Assembly (NCBI GenBank): GCA_021234155.1
Contig: JAJEKV010000054.1
Location: 8,454,655-8,518,654 of the forward strand
Origin: Isoetes taiwanensis
Lineage: Eukaryota; Streptophyta; Lycopodiopsida; Isoetales; Isoetaceae
Reading direction: 5' to 3'
DNA length: 64,000 nt
The position numbers were made by a program, and so were the translations under genes. Numbering within the stretch: position 1 is the stretch's first letter; the number at the start of each line of letters is the position of its first letter. Shown here piece by piece: positions 40,668 to 51,401 of the stretch. Below the pieces are notes generated by a model that was given only the letters and a program-made list of their open reading frames with translations, did no database searches and was not told the origin of the DNA.

Positions 40668-43495
40668 GCAGCAGAGTTTATATTTTTGTCTTCATATAAT
40701 GGCACACTTGCTTCTAACAAAAACTGGATGGTTCCAGTAGTTATCTTTTATATAGAAAGACACCATACGACATAGAGTCAGCTGGTCGACGAAGCGTGAT
40801 TAAGATTTTGGCGATTTGACACCTAGAAATATATAGAAGTATTATATCCAAAAGAAAAGAAAACCAAAATGTGAGGAAAGATCCTGAGTAAAGCACGGTA
40901 TGGAAATTCACAATTTTAACATTGTGAGTTCAAGCATTCCCCTATCAGAGCACAAACTACAGTTTTACCTACATGTGCATACTATCTTCTTGAAGTCATG
41001 CAGTATATGTAAGCCATTATAAGCCTATTCCATATACAAGAGGGTGGAAATATGCCATGTACTCTTAGATTTGTGTGCATGTAATGTTTAGAGCCACTTC
41101 ACATTTAGTGGCAGAAAAAAGAACGAATTTAGAAGGCATAAAAAACATATTTAGCGATACCAATGTGGTTTCCAATGAAACCCTCCCTGAACATGTCTCA
41201 ATCCAGATTCTTATGGATGTCTCTCTTTGTTGAAGAACTATATATGGGAATGGAATATTTTATCTGTTTGCGTGTACAAGTTAGAAATTTACTTCTATTT
41301 TAGATGGCGCACAGACTATCCCTTATTTTGCTTTTAGTATTATACATAGATTTTCATCAAAGTTTCTAAACGGCCTATCTATTTATCCTAATTCCTCTCA
41401 ACCATTAAACTATTACTAATTCCTTGCTTGCGTCATTTTGTTTGCATCATCATCATTACTACACGCAATTCCATGAATCTAAGCATACTAATGGGTTCCA
41501 CCTAGTCATTGCCACAAGTGCAAGTCCACCATTAGTTATTTTATTTATTTAATTACCACCACTAATTATTTTATTTATTTCATTATTTATTCTAGAAGCA
41601 TCCATCCAAACAAATGGGACCATCTTGCAAGATGAAGGGCAGTTATGTATAGATAATAAACATATAGACCACAATATCTAGATCATAAACCTCTAAATCA
41701 TGGTCCAGGAAAATCAAATGTTGCTACCCATCCAAATTTGGATGAAACTCTTTAAAAGGGAGAGTCTCTAGTTTTGCCATAGGCCAAACAAATGTATTAG
41801 CAAAACACAGGAACAAGATTCTATATTACGCAATAAAGCCTCACTAGAAAGGCACCCATCGAACATAGTCTGTCCATGCCCAAACAAAAAGAAAATTTTG
41901 TATTTAATAGGTAAGATTTTCTATTTTCCACATGGCAATTGCCCATCCAAAAAGTTAATGCATGCTAAAAGCCATATCATACTTTAACCAGCATGGTGCA
42001 ATATATTGGGTGCTTGTTTTATCGACATTATTAGCCTAGGCCAAATAAAGTTTGGGTTTGGGTGCGTGCTATTTTGGCCACCTAAAATTCTTAATAATTA
42101 GCTATTATCACTGGAAATGGTTAAACTAGATATGCTTAACACGATGTTTTTGCTTCAAACTTCAATTAATCTTGTTAATTAGAGTTGTATGTCCAAGTAC
42201 CCAAATGAAACAATTCTTCTCACGAATACAATTCTCCAAAATCTTTATGTTTTGCTATAAAGCTCCAACGTTCTATAACCACTCCATAAAGCTCATCAAA
42301 TCATCACAAATATGCACCTATGATAATGAATGATAGGTCTTGCATTCTCTACATGGATGCCAAGTGGCTCCTGCTTAAAATGGCCATTTCTAATAGTTCT
42401 TATTGTTTCATCAGACCAAGTGGTAACATAGTTCCCATGGCCATTCTAAATATGTCATTGAAATTTAAAGGCTTATCACTAGATATTTGGAATAATATGC
42501 ATCCCTCTAGTCCTTCAATCCATAGGGTCGTCAGATTCCATGCCAACAGATACAATGATGCCACTCTTGACCATAAGATCAAATGAATGATCTAGGCTGT
42601 GAAGGCATGTGTCAAATTGAAGGATAAACATCATGCACACAATGCAATACAAACATATCGACAAAACACAAATCCAGGTCACAACTTTCTTATGCTGGGG
42701 ATGTCTTTGCCTGAATGGTCGAGTATTAATTGATGCTCAACTGCATTCTATGTTGTCTTGGTTCGAATCCTCACGAGAATATGCAATGAAAGATGAATGT
42801 GGGATGGAAAACATTATGGCCCAAACTCAACTACCATGATGTGATTGCTGACAATAAATTTTCCTGATGCAACTCCTGGGGCGACATGTGATAAGCTAAA
42901 TCCTTGAACTTTCGCACCACATCAGGAACTCCCAATGTATAGTGGCTCTTGTGACAAACGTCGGCATATATTCCCCACAAGACTTAATGACACTGGTGTT
43001 ATGGAAGGATCATACCACTGGAAGAATGAGATTTATGCATTTTTGAACGTCTAAAATATCCTCACCCGAATGCTGCCTGCCATGCTTATGAGAAATTGAC
43101 CCAGTCAACTGTTACATGGCTGTGTAAGCCAAGGGAGTGTATAGTAATGCAAAACCCTATACTTGCCATAAGATGGGGAACCACATCGGCGTCCTTGCAA
43201 GTTGTGCATGTGGGAGCCGAAATCGGAATGCATTCTTGCCCTCGATTTTTGTTACAACAGAAGCAGCAGCCGGGGAATCTAGCCCTCGTCCCAGATTCGT
43301 CGAGAATTGTTACCTCGGCCCATGGTATGGTTCTAATCTACCCTTTTCTCTTTTCAGAATTGGAATTTACAAAAGTCTTTTGTATTAGTTTCTAGATTAC
43401 GCCTGTAATAATTCTCAATTGTGCTCTTTAAGTTGAATTTCCCAAACACATAGGCTTAGTTTTGAAATAATGTTGCAGGGCAATACTATCCTAAA
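40668..43495. other. No gene recognised
   Basis: About 2.8 kb of AT-rich sequence. The motif TTATTTTATTTATTT is duplicated at about 41,535-41,585. Frames at 42,320-42,586 and 43,137-43,388 have no recognisable domain; the latter (CACGSRNRNAFLPSIFVTTE) could be a transit-peptide exon of the hydrolase pseudogene that follows, which is speculation. Confidence 0.45.
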
Positions 43496-43522
43496 TGGAT
43501 TTTACATTTCCTTTGTTAAAAA

Positions 43523-44258
43523 TTGCAACGACTACCATTTAGGCGTGGAGGTCAATATTATTGGCAATGGAAAGGACATAAAATTCACTATGTCGTGGAA
43601 GGAAAAGGGCAGCCTATTCTTTTGATCCATGGCGTGGGTGTTTCCTCCTATCATTGGAGGTCTTATCTGAATTTTGTTGCATTTCATTTTATCAGTGCAT
43701 TTTATTATATCATAAGAGTGCTATATCTTCCTTTTACAGGTTTAATATCCCAGAACTATCAAAGGACTATAAAGTCTATTATGGACTCAATAGGCTTTGG
43801 ATTGAGTGATAAAGCACTTATTGATTATTCAACTTTTCTTTGGAGAGACCACATTGCGGATTTTATAGAGTGTTGTGAAGGAGCCAATTGCATTTACCAT
43901 TGACATATTAAGCTTATTGATTCTCTGTTTGCACTGGTTCTGGGTAGTTATGGAGATTTCACTAGGGCCATTGAAGTAATATGTAAATAAAGTTTTTCAA
44001 AATTTTTAGTCTTATCACAGATTTACAGCGATTCAAACTGCTGCAGCATATCCAAATCTCATTTCTTCTTTGGTTCTCGTAAATCCTTTTAGAAAACTTA
44101 AAGTTTCAAGTATAGTTAAGGAGAAACAAGGACTTGAAGAGATCCCATTTAAGAGGCTTATTTGGAATCCATTGAGGGAGTGGAATGTAAGATGGATTGT
44201 CAAGTTTACCCTTTGGCAAGTAACACCACCATCAAGAATACGTCTGATCCTAAAACTT
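43523..44258 (+). pseudogene. Alpha/beta-hydrolase (pheophytinase-like) pseudogene
   Basis: Exon 1 (to 43,658) reads YYWQWKGHKIHYVVEGKGQP then ILLIHGVGVSSYHW, with the oxyanion-hole HG motif. Intron 43,659-43,739 is followed by exon 2: FNIPELSKDYKVY, then after a 2-base loss MDSIGFGLSDKALIDYSTFL, WRDHIADFIE, and after another shift VVKEP. Exon 3 (44,021-44,258) reads FTAIQTAAAYPNLISSLVLV, NPLREWNVRWIVKFTLWQVT and PPSRIRLILKL. This matches chloroplast alpha/beta hydrolases related to pheophytinase, which act on chlorophyll breakdown products. The nucleophile elbow (GNSxGG) is not readable. Two frameshifts within exon 2 and the missing active-site exon make it non-functional. The exact subfamily is uncertain. 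Confidence 0.75.
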
Positions 44259-44596
44259 GTAAGGTCATTTGCTTTTAGTTTTTTTTAGCAATGTAAGCAC
44301 AATTTCATTAAAATGGGAACTTTCTTGATTCCAGTTAGGAACGAAAATACTTTTTCGGGTATTTTTTGGCCTTATTTCCTATGATTATGGCGACGTTTAG
44401 CAAAAAAACAGCCTGAAATAGGCAATATATGGCGCCATTTAAATTTGTAGATGTGGAGGACAAGGCCTGAGAAGTAGGTAATCAGTGAACATCTTAAATC
44501 GAAAGCACAACTAAAGCATTATAATGCAGCGTAGTAAAGTACAGAATATCAATTATGGCTTCTCGTAGTAGGTAAACCCGAGAAATTCAACCTTAC
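44259..44596. other. No gene recognised
   Basis: Short spacer between the hydrolase pseudogene (plus) and the next minus-strand gene; no motif seen. Confidence 0.5.
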
Positions 44597-45107
44597 AATG
44601 TCCTGCAAGTTCATATCCGGGAGATCAAGAATTGTAACATCAGGGACTTCGATGGGCATCTCTGGACGATCTCTGGACGATCACGCAGCAAGTTTTTGAC
44701 CAAGAGCTGTTTCTCGAACCTTCGTTGAACATACATCTCTGCGAAAGTAGGGCGCATTGTGTTATTGACCCACAGGTGGTCCATAGATAACAATCTCTTC
44801 AGAGCCTTGATTCGAACTTTGTTTATGCTAGCATTTCTTTCGTCGGATGAAGCCCCTCCCGTTTTCGGGGGTACTTTATATAGCCCATCAGACACAGCTT
44901 CTGTGTCATCAGCAATAGGATGGTTAGAAGCATTCTAATCGTAGCAGTTGCAAATTTATAAGAGAGAATGAAAATAATTTGAAACTTACTTCTGAATGTA
45001 CAAATGTTGTTGTCCTCGGCAATTTTTACACACTCCTCTCGTTGAAGATCATTAAGCAATACGAGGCGCTCATGAAGTTGTTATTGGACCTGACGAGTGA
45101 CCACCAT
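44597..45107 (-). pseudogene. Unrecognised two-exon gene, disrupted by an 11-bp duplication
   Basis: Exon 1 (45,107 down to 44,990) starts MVVTRQVQ, then a TAA, then LHERLVLLNDLQREECVKIA followed by EDNNICTF; its donor is GTAAGT (44,984-44,989). Exon 2 (44,934 down to 44,597) starts after ACTGCTACGATTAG and reads NASNHPIADDTEAVSDGLYK, SINKVRIKALKRLLSMDHLW and FAEMYVQRRFEKQLLVKNLL. At 44,661-44,682 the 11-mer TCTGGACGATC is duplicated in tandem, shifting the frame; in the other frame the protein goes on VPDVTILDLPDMNLQDIV to a GTAAGG donor. I do not recognise the family. The stop and the fresh duplication indicate a dying gene or a gag-like gene of an element. Confidence 0.5.
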
Positions 45108-45768
45108 CTTCTTCTATTTTGCCATGCTAAATATATACATATAGACCGTTGCAATGGACCGTTGCAAATGACCGTTGCAATGGACCGTTACAGCAACCAT
45201 AGCATTTGCAATAGAAAAAGGATAAAGAGTAGCATTTGAAGACACACAATAACAAGTATATTTTAACAAAGTGCACCAATGACGATAGTCATGAAGATGT
45301 TTTATATTACATGAAATATATACAAGACTCATGCAGGCTCGGCTTCAGCAGTGGAGCCATGAGGAACCGGCTGCAAAGAACCTGTAGTAAAATTTTTAAG
45401 AAAATCAGGATCATCAAGTTTGGAGAGATCATACTTTCTTTGCTTGTATCACATTGATGTCCGTCTCACCGGCTCTCCTTGAATGTTATCCACGTTTGCA
45501 CTTGTGGAGGCTTCTGGTCACCTCGGTAGCAACTTTGGTCACCTCCGGTAGCCTCTGGCCACCTCCGGTAGCACCACGCATCTCATTAATAGGCGTTGCT
45601 TGCAAGATTGGAGTATAGATACGTTCAATCACGATTCGAATTCCTTGCAAGCACTTTTGTTTGGCCTTAGTGCGCTCAAACACTATGAGAATCTCTTGTC
45701 TTTGCGAGCCGCCCTAGCAAAGCGCCACAAGAGAAATAATCAAAAACACTGGCCCCTGGAGGTACCAA
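45108..45768. repeat. Spacer with short tandem repeats
   Basis: At 45,141-45,192 GACCGTTGCAATG-type units occur four times. At about 45,518-45,576 a 20-21-bp unit (GGTCACCTCCGGTAGC with variants) occurs three times. A minus-strand frame over the latter (IRIVIERIYTPILQATPINE) may belong to a neighbouring gene but cannot be assigned. Confidence 0.5.
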
Positions 45769-47448
45769 CTACGCACAAAATAAGAGGCGATTCTTGTGAG
45801 ATAGCTGGTTTTTCATCAAAATATCTCCTGGCATGCCTTGCCAAGAATAGCGAAACCGGCCATGTAGCAACTTCTCAACCATTTCTTCCTTTTCTGCACC
45901 GGCCTCTTCCTCGTTTATGTCTGGAATTGGAGGAGCTACTTGAGGATGATCATCATAACCCAACCTGAGATTGAGATCCTCCACTTGTGCTGAGGGTGTA
46001 AGCTGAATCTTGGTGGCATAGACCAGCACATGCAATTCCTGGACCCCTTTAGGTTCATCTTTTCTATATGGATCCTCGTATGAACCAATGTACACCCTGG
46101 ATCGAGACTCCAAGTTATCCAGCACTGAGGAAACGACAGCGTTATCCTGAACCTTGGCAAAGCATACAATCCAGAAGGACTCGGCCTTTGTGTTCAACAC
46201 AGCTTCGTTGAAAAACTCGGATAGTGTCTGTTTATCCCACATTGGCACGAGACTTCTAGTGTCAAGAGCAATCAGTGTTGCAGGCAAAGGATCACATCGA
46301 CAACGCCCTTTGCTGTCAGTGACCTCCACTTCAACTGTTATATCTTCTGCTTCTTCTCTCCCGTCGATTCTGTTTCTTATGAGCCTAGCCAAGGACGACG
46401 GCAGAGTAGCCTCGGCTGGTTTTTTAGAAGCTTCTTTGTACCACTCGTTATGTAGAGTGCCAAAACCAATCAAATCATCATCTTCAAACCCAGGCACTAG
46501 GCTACGAAAATTTTCGAAAGATGTGAATCTATGCGGAAAATTTTCATCCACATAATCGAAAATCTGCTTCTTAAAAAAAGCAAGGGTCTTGTAAGTTTGT
46601 GCTCTAACCTTGAAGAAGCGATCTCCTTTGTAATCACTAGTGACCTTGACGTATGTAGAGCCACCTAGCACTTCATCGAAGAGTCTTTCCATGTCCTCGT
46701 AGATCATGCCACGACATGAACGTAAATACGACTGGCTGAAGTAATCGCTTTCCTTACTCCAGACAGGTGCAATAGTCTGGCCCTTATTGTCTTTCAATTT
46801 CTTTTCTTTCCACGAGTTCCAGATCGTCATAAATTTATCGAATAGCGCATCTGGCATAAATATCCAAGAATTGAAATCCTTTGGATATTTATTGCGCATG
46901 GTCACTTCTGCTAATGTTAGGTAGCGCTGAAAAAGGAAATGCGGTGTGTAAGACTGTGTAATGTAAATGGTATATAGAAATGAAATGGCGTCGTGGCTCC
47001 ATTTGATTTCCAAATGGCGCCGTGGCGCCATTTGGAAATGAAGTGGAGCCGTGGCACCATTTTGAAATGAAATGGAGCCACGGCGCCATTTCATTTCGAA
47101 ATGGCGCCACGGCTCTATTTCACTTCTAAATGGCGCCGTGGCGCCATTTAGAAGTGAAATAGAGCCTTAAAGAAAAATAAATGTATATTGGTAAGAACAT
47201 ACCTTGTAAGCATCAGTTCTGGACTGACCAGCTCCAGCAGGGTCCGGGCTACCACATGCTTTGTACTGACCCCTCAGATGTATTATCTTGTCAATGAAAG
47301 GTTCTTTGAAGATGGTACCAGCAGCAATGTCATTGACTTCGCAGCTAAGTTGTAAATACTCAGCTTCACTTGCCGTTCCGGATAGAATCCGACATTTGCG
47401 GAACCTGTATATCTTTTGCATTTCTCTCATAGACTCAGGGGTGCCCAA
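45769..47448 (-). CDS. Unrecognised two-exon protein, about 467 aa
   Basis: Exon A (47,448 down to 47,203) reads MGTPESMREMQKIYRFRKCR and ends DAYK with a GTATGT donor. Exon B (46,926 down to 45,769) starts after a CATTTCCTTTTTCAG acceptor with RYLTLAEVTMRNKYPKDFNS, both in phase 0. The rest is a well-composed globular sequence: MPDALFDKFMTIWNSWKEKK, ETLF-free acidic/aromatic blocks such as FENFRSLVPGFEDDDLIGFG, FWIVCFAKVQDNAVVSSVLD and KGVQELHVLVYATK, with an acidic C-terminal stretch (INEEEAGAEKEEMVEKLL). No stop interrupts 467 codons. I recognise no domain. It may be a host gene or, given the surroundings, an element-encoded protein; more exons upstream are possible. The 276-nt intron holds a palindrome array. 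Confidence 0.6.
46983..47149. repeat. Array of six 22-bp palindromes inside an intron
   Basis: Six imperfect copies of the 22-mer palindrome AAATGGCGCC-GT-GGCGCCATTT are spaced by 14-17 bp; the copies at 47,012-47,033 and 47,128-47,149 are perfect. The spacers (GAAATGA, GAAGTGAA, TTCACTTC) are themselves partly inverted, so the whole array can fold into a large hairpin. The GGCGCC-rich units stand out from AT-rich surroundings. The array occupies most of the intron of the 467-aa gene. Confidence 0.85.
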
Positions 47449-48495
47449 CCCATATTAAGCTAAATCTAATGCAGGACCGGTTAATTTGGTCCATTATACA
47501 TGTTTTAATGGTATTTGGAAGGGAGTTTTCTATTGCTTTATTTGAAGAAGAATATAGTGAATAGGAGAAAAACTATGATCTAAGTTCAATCTAAGAAGAC
47601 ATGTGAAAATAGGTACTTTATAAATATTCCATAATATGGTACGTCATCTCGTTCTTAACTTTGATATAATTCTTAATGGCCTTCAGATACATTGACTTTA
47701 TATGCTTCCTTAGGATATTGCAATTGGAAAGAAAAGGCTTATCTAAAGTTATGCATGTTTTTATTATATATTATAGTCAAAATTTCATGGTTTATTAAAG
47801 AAGCTAAGGAATTTGAGTACCATCTAAAACTACCTAGACTTTGTATGGGTTGATCATGCTGTATAAGGATTGACTTGTGCAGACGGTGATCCTAGTTGGG
47901 CTTTTGTCTAAAGCTAGGATTGGCTTTTTTTTTTTTTTTTGTGATCTTAAAGGGCAATTTAAGTTGCAACAACTTGAAATTTAGTAAAAAAAAAAACTTA
48001 TATTAATTTTTTAAATTGGTTAGAAATTACTTTTTTCTGAAGGGAAGTATAAACCTGCATCCAAATTCTAACGAACCCCTCTTCACCATGCCACAAGTCT
48101 CACAGACTTGGTCGATGCTGGGTTTCCAAACTTAGTGATGTTGGTGGACCTTATTAGGGTCCACCAATTTGGGAAGGGGGCTTGCCAACTCCGGTTGGCA
48201 AGCTTTTACTTCTTGGGTGAACTGCTCGTAAGCAGCCCAACCTTTTTCTTCCTCATTCTTCTTCAAATTTTTTGAGGAAGCCATGGTAAATGGCCATGGC
48301 ATCTTATACCCCCACCCCATTAGGTTAGGCATGTGGAATTATTCACCCTAAATGAGAATTTTCGTATTATTATGGGATAATTAGCAAAAATGGGTAAAAA
48401 ACTGTATGTGAATGTGGGATATAGTGACGACAACCCTGAACCTATTGTCTTTCCGAAACAGAGCCGAAACAAAGCAGGAGAAAACAGGATTTAGG
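47449..48495. other. No gene recognised
   Basis: AT-rich spacer with a T run at 47,921-47,940 and an A run near 47,987. The minus-strand frame at 48,132-48,332 has no recognisable domain. Confidence 0.5.
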
Positions 48496-48735
48496 ATGGT
48501 GAATACAAGGTATAACAATGGCAAGTCAATGGTAGACATGGGACAGAACATTGTACAACCGATTATCGACCATCTGAACCAGCTGCAACGAGAGTTGGTG
48601 GAAAATTTTCACAGGAACAAGAACAAAGATGTTTTCATGAAGTTTGCATTGAGGGCAGGCACTTCCAATGTCCATTGCACCTTTCAGAGGAAAAAGATAC
48701 TCATCTCCCAACAATGGAGATGCACGAGAAGATGA
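48496..48735 (+). pseudogene. Possible gag N-terminal fragment (MVNTR type)
   Basis: The frame begins MVNTRYNNGKSMVDMGQNIV and continues LNQLQRELVENFHR. Many Ty3/gypsy gag proteins start with MVNTR or MVTTR followed by a coiled segment. Nothing else of an LTR element is visible nearby, so this is a weak call. Confidence 0.25.
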
Positions 48736-49190
48736 TGAAGCTGAAAAAACATGTCATTGCAATTTGGGCATTGGAGAAGCTGTTGAAGGAGTCGGATCTG
48801 GAGGTATAACTTATTCAAGCCAACCTTTCAATTCTGCCTTGAACAGAGGCAGATTGTTCGTGATGGCTGATAATTTGAGGAACTGACACTATCTTTCAAT
48901 GCTACTTCTAACTTGTATCAAATTCTACTAGCATCTATTAATTCCCCTTTCTCCTGAATTGTATTTTCGATGCTAACTTAATTAACCATAGAATTCTTTG
49001 TTCTTATCTATGCGCTAAACCAAATAACTGAGCGGCTTAACTATAGACTTTAGGTATGCCATTCAATCTGAAAACTCACGCAAATTTAATTGTTTCAATC
49101 AACACAAGCATCCGGATCATCACCATCAGAGCACCACCACAATGATCAGTTTTTTCGGTTATATGCATAGCAGCCAAATTTTCGGCACCC

Positions 49191-49511
49191 GGGTAAAAGC
49201 ATGTTAGGGTGTACCACTTTTGGAACCTGCAAAAGTACATACACTAGGTACTTCAGAACTAGGTACTTTCTCATTTTTATCTTCATTAAAACTAGTACAA
49301 AGGTCCAAAATAAAAGTCAAGGACGCATTAATATTCAAAGTTACGATAAAGATAATGCTACCGGAGACCAAAATATATATAAAAGTTCTAAAATGTAACT
49401 TTTATTGAGATATTACATGGGTACCCAGTACCCAGTCCTGGGTACCTTTTTAGGTACTTTTTTGGTCACTAAATAATACTTTTTAAGGGACACCCTAACA
49501 TGCTTTTACCC
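49191..49511. mobile_element. MITE with perfect 22-bp terminal inverted repeats (321 bp)
   Basis: The left end GGGTAAAAGCATGTTAGGGT (plus GT) is perfectly mirrored at 49,490-49,511. The interior is AT-rich with several AGGTACTT motifs and a GGGTACCCAGTACCCAGT block near the right end. ACCC flanks both ends and may be a short target duplication, though it overlaps the palindromic junction. No coding capacity. The superfamily is unassigned. Confidence 0.85.
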
Positions 49512-49870
49512 ACCCATTCCTGCTATTATTTTAACAACTTCTAAATTCTATGTACAAGGTGTCCCTTTTGCATTCGACCCCTTTCAGACTATAGACTTAC
49601 TTCAAAATATAATGAAACACATTTTATCTGCTTATAACATGATCCCAACATTTTCTCCTTCATGTTATAAGCTGGAATAATGTGCGGACAACTCAAAAAC
49701 ACTGTACAGATCTCCTTCGTGTATAAGTTGGAAACAATGTACAGACCTCCTTCATGTTATAATCTGGGATAATGTGCTGATAACTCAGAAATAATGTACA
49801 GGATGTCTCAGTAAACATAGAATTCTGTCATGCTGCTTGTAGAAGTTCTGAGATTCTCCCTTTCTACTTT

Positions 49871-49874
<4 letters not shown>
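49512..49874. repeat. Spacer with a diverged short repeat
   Basis: Phrases of the type TTCATGTTATAAGCTGGAATAA and AATGTACAGA-CTCCTTC recur three times between 49,650 and 49,800. No gene. Confidence 0.5.
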
Positions 49875-49907
<33 letters not shown>

Positions 49908-51395
49908 AGATTACTTGAGGCATTGTTATTTCAGCATCTCATGATTAACTGTCTCAAATTTTTGAATCTTCCTTCATGCAAAGCTTTTGTAAGCAAGTCT
50001 GCTAACTGCATTTCTGTATTTACATGCTGCATCTAAATCAAACCTTTTGCAATCATGTCCCTTACAAAATGCATTTTCAGCTCTATATGTTTAGTTCTTT
50101 CGTGCATGACTGGATTCTTGGTCATGGAAATGCAACTTTTACTGTCTGAATACATGATTGTTGCTTTTGGCTGCTGGAGACCAAGTTCTTCTAGAAGTCT
50201 TTTGCACCAAATCATTTCCTGAGCTGCCAATGCTGTAGAAGCATACTCTGCTTCTGCACTGGACATAGCTATTGCAGTTTGTTTTTTGCATCGCCATGAG
50301 ATAGGAGCTCCTCCTAATATCATTAAGTAACCAGATGTTGATTTCCTATGATCTAGATCACCCGCCCAATCCGCATCACAGTACCCTGACAGAATCAAAT
50401 TATCTGTACAGTAAGTGATGCCTGTGTATTTTGTCTCCTTGAGGTATCTTAAAATTCTTTTTGTTGCTGTCCAGTGCCCCTTACCCGGATTATTATTATA
50501 TCTACTCAGCAAATTTACATTGTATGCAATGTCTGGTCTGGACGAGTTTGCTACAAAAATCAAGCATCCAATTAATTCCCTAAACGACACATTTTCCATA
50601 GCTTGTCTTTCATCATCTGTTTTGGGTGACAGATCATTTGAAATCCTTGTACCTTGAGTTATTAGCGTTTTGGCTCCATTACATTCTTCCATTTTGGATC
50701 TATGCAATATTCCTTCAATGTTCTTTGGCTGACTAATTGTCAATGTTCTTTTCTGCCTGTTTCTTTTTACCTCAACGCCTAGAAACTTGTGCAGTTCCCC
50801 AAGATCTGTCATTTTAAATCTTTTTTTTAAGATCTCCTTAGCGGTACTCATTATGTCCATTGTGTTTGTTGTCATTATGCAATCATCCACATAAAGTGCG
50901 ATGATGCAAAAATCCTTTTCTTGTTTTAACATGTACAAGTTTCCATCGCAGTTCAATTTTGAGAACTTCTTTTCTCTTAAATATGAATCCATGGTTTTGT
51001 ACCACTGTCTAGGTGACTGCTTGAGACCATACACTGCTCAATTGAGTTTCCACACTTTATTGCTGTCTTTCTCAAATCCTGGAGCTTGTTTCATAAAAAT
51101 TTCTTCTTCCAATTTTGCATTGAGAAACGCTGTCGTTACATCCGTATGATGCAGTTCCATGTCATGGGCATTTGTCATTGCCAGCAGTGCCTCTCTTTCT
51201 TCTTTAGCACGTTTATACCTCTCCCTCCGCATTTCAAGACTTTCAATATTACGTATTACGAACTTGTTTATTTCTTCAAGCATTTCCTCGTTCAATTTGC
51301 ACTGCACCCCATGACCTTGTAAGATCTCTTCTGCTACTTTCTTATCCTCCTCGCCATTCCAAACCTTTGGTGCATCTTTGTATATTGAAAGTGTG
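49875..51395 (-). pseudogene. Ty1/copia RT-RNase H remnant ending in a 30-bp A tail
   Basis: Minus-strand translation: MTNAHDMELHHTDVTTAFLN then AKLEEEIFMKQAPGFE (51,060-51,190) and, after a stop, MYGLKQSPRQWYKTMDSYL, IIALYVDDCIMTTNTMD (the YVDD active site), FLGVEVKR, RPDIAYNVNLLSRY, LSGYCDADWAGDLDHRKSTS, ISWRCKKQTAIAMSSAEAEY and HIELKMHFVRDMIAKGLI (50,036-51,034). This is the RT and RNase H of a Ty1/copia polyprotein. After an in-frame TAG the protein continues MQHVNTEMQLADLLTKAF. About 50 bp later the plus strand has 30 T's (49,875-49,904). No LTR is visible on either side. Upstream of 51,200 the sequence is no longer copia-like. The 333-codon frame is intact, so decay is moderate. Confidence 0.88.
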
Positions 51396-51401
51396 GCTTC
51401 G

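Noticed and set aside
46954-47094. N-terminal extension of the 467-aa gene through the palindrome array
   Set aside because: It comes from the GGCGCC repeat in the intron; a clean acceptor at 46,927 and a donor in exon A give a better gene model.
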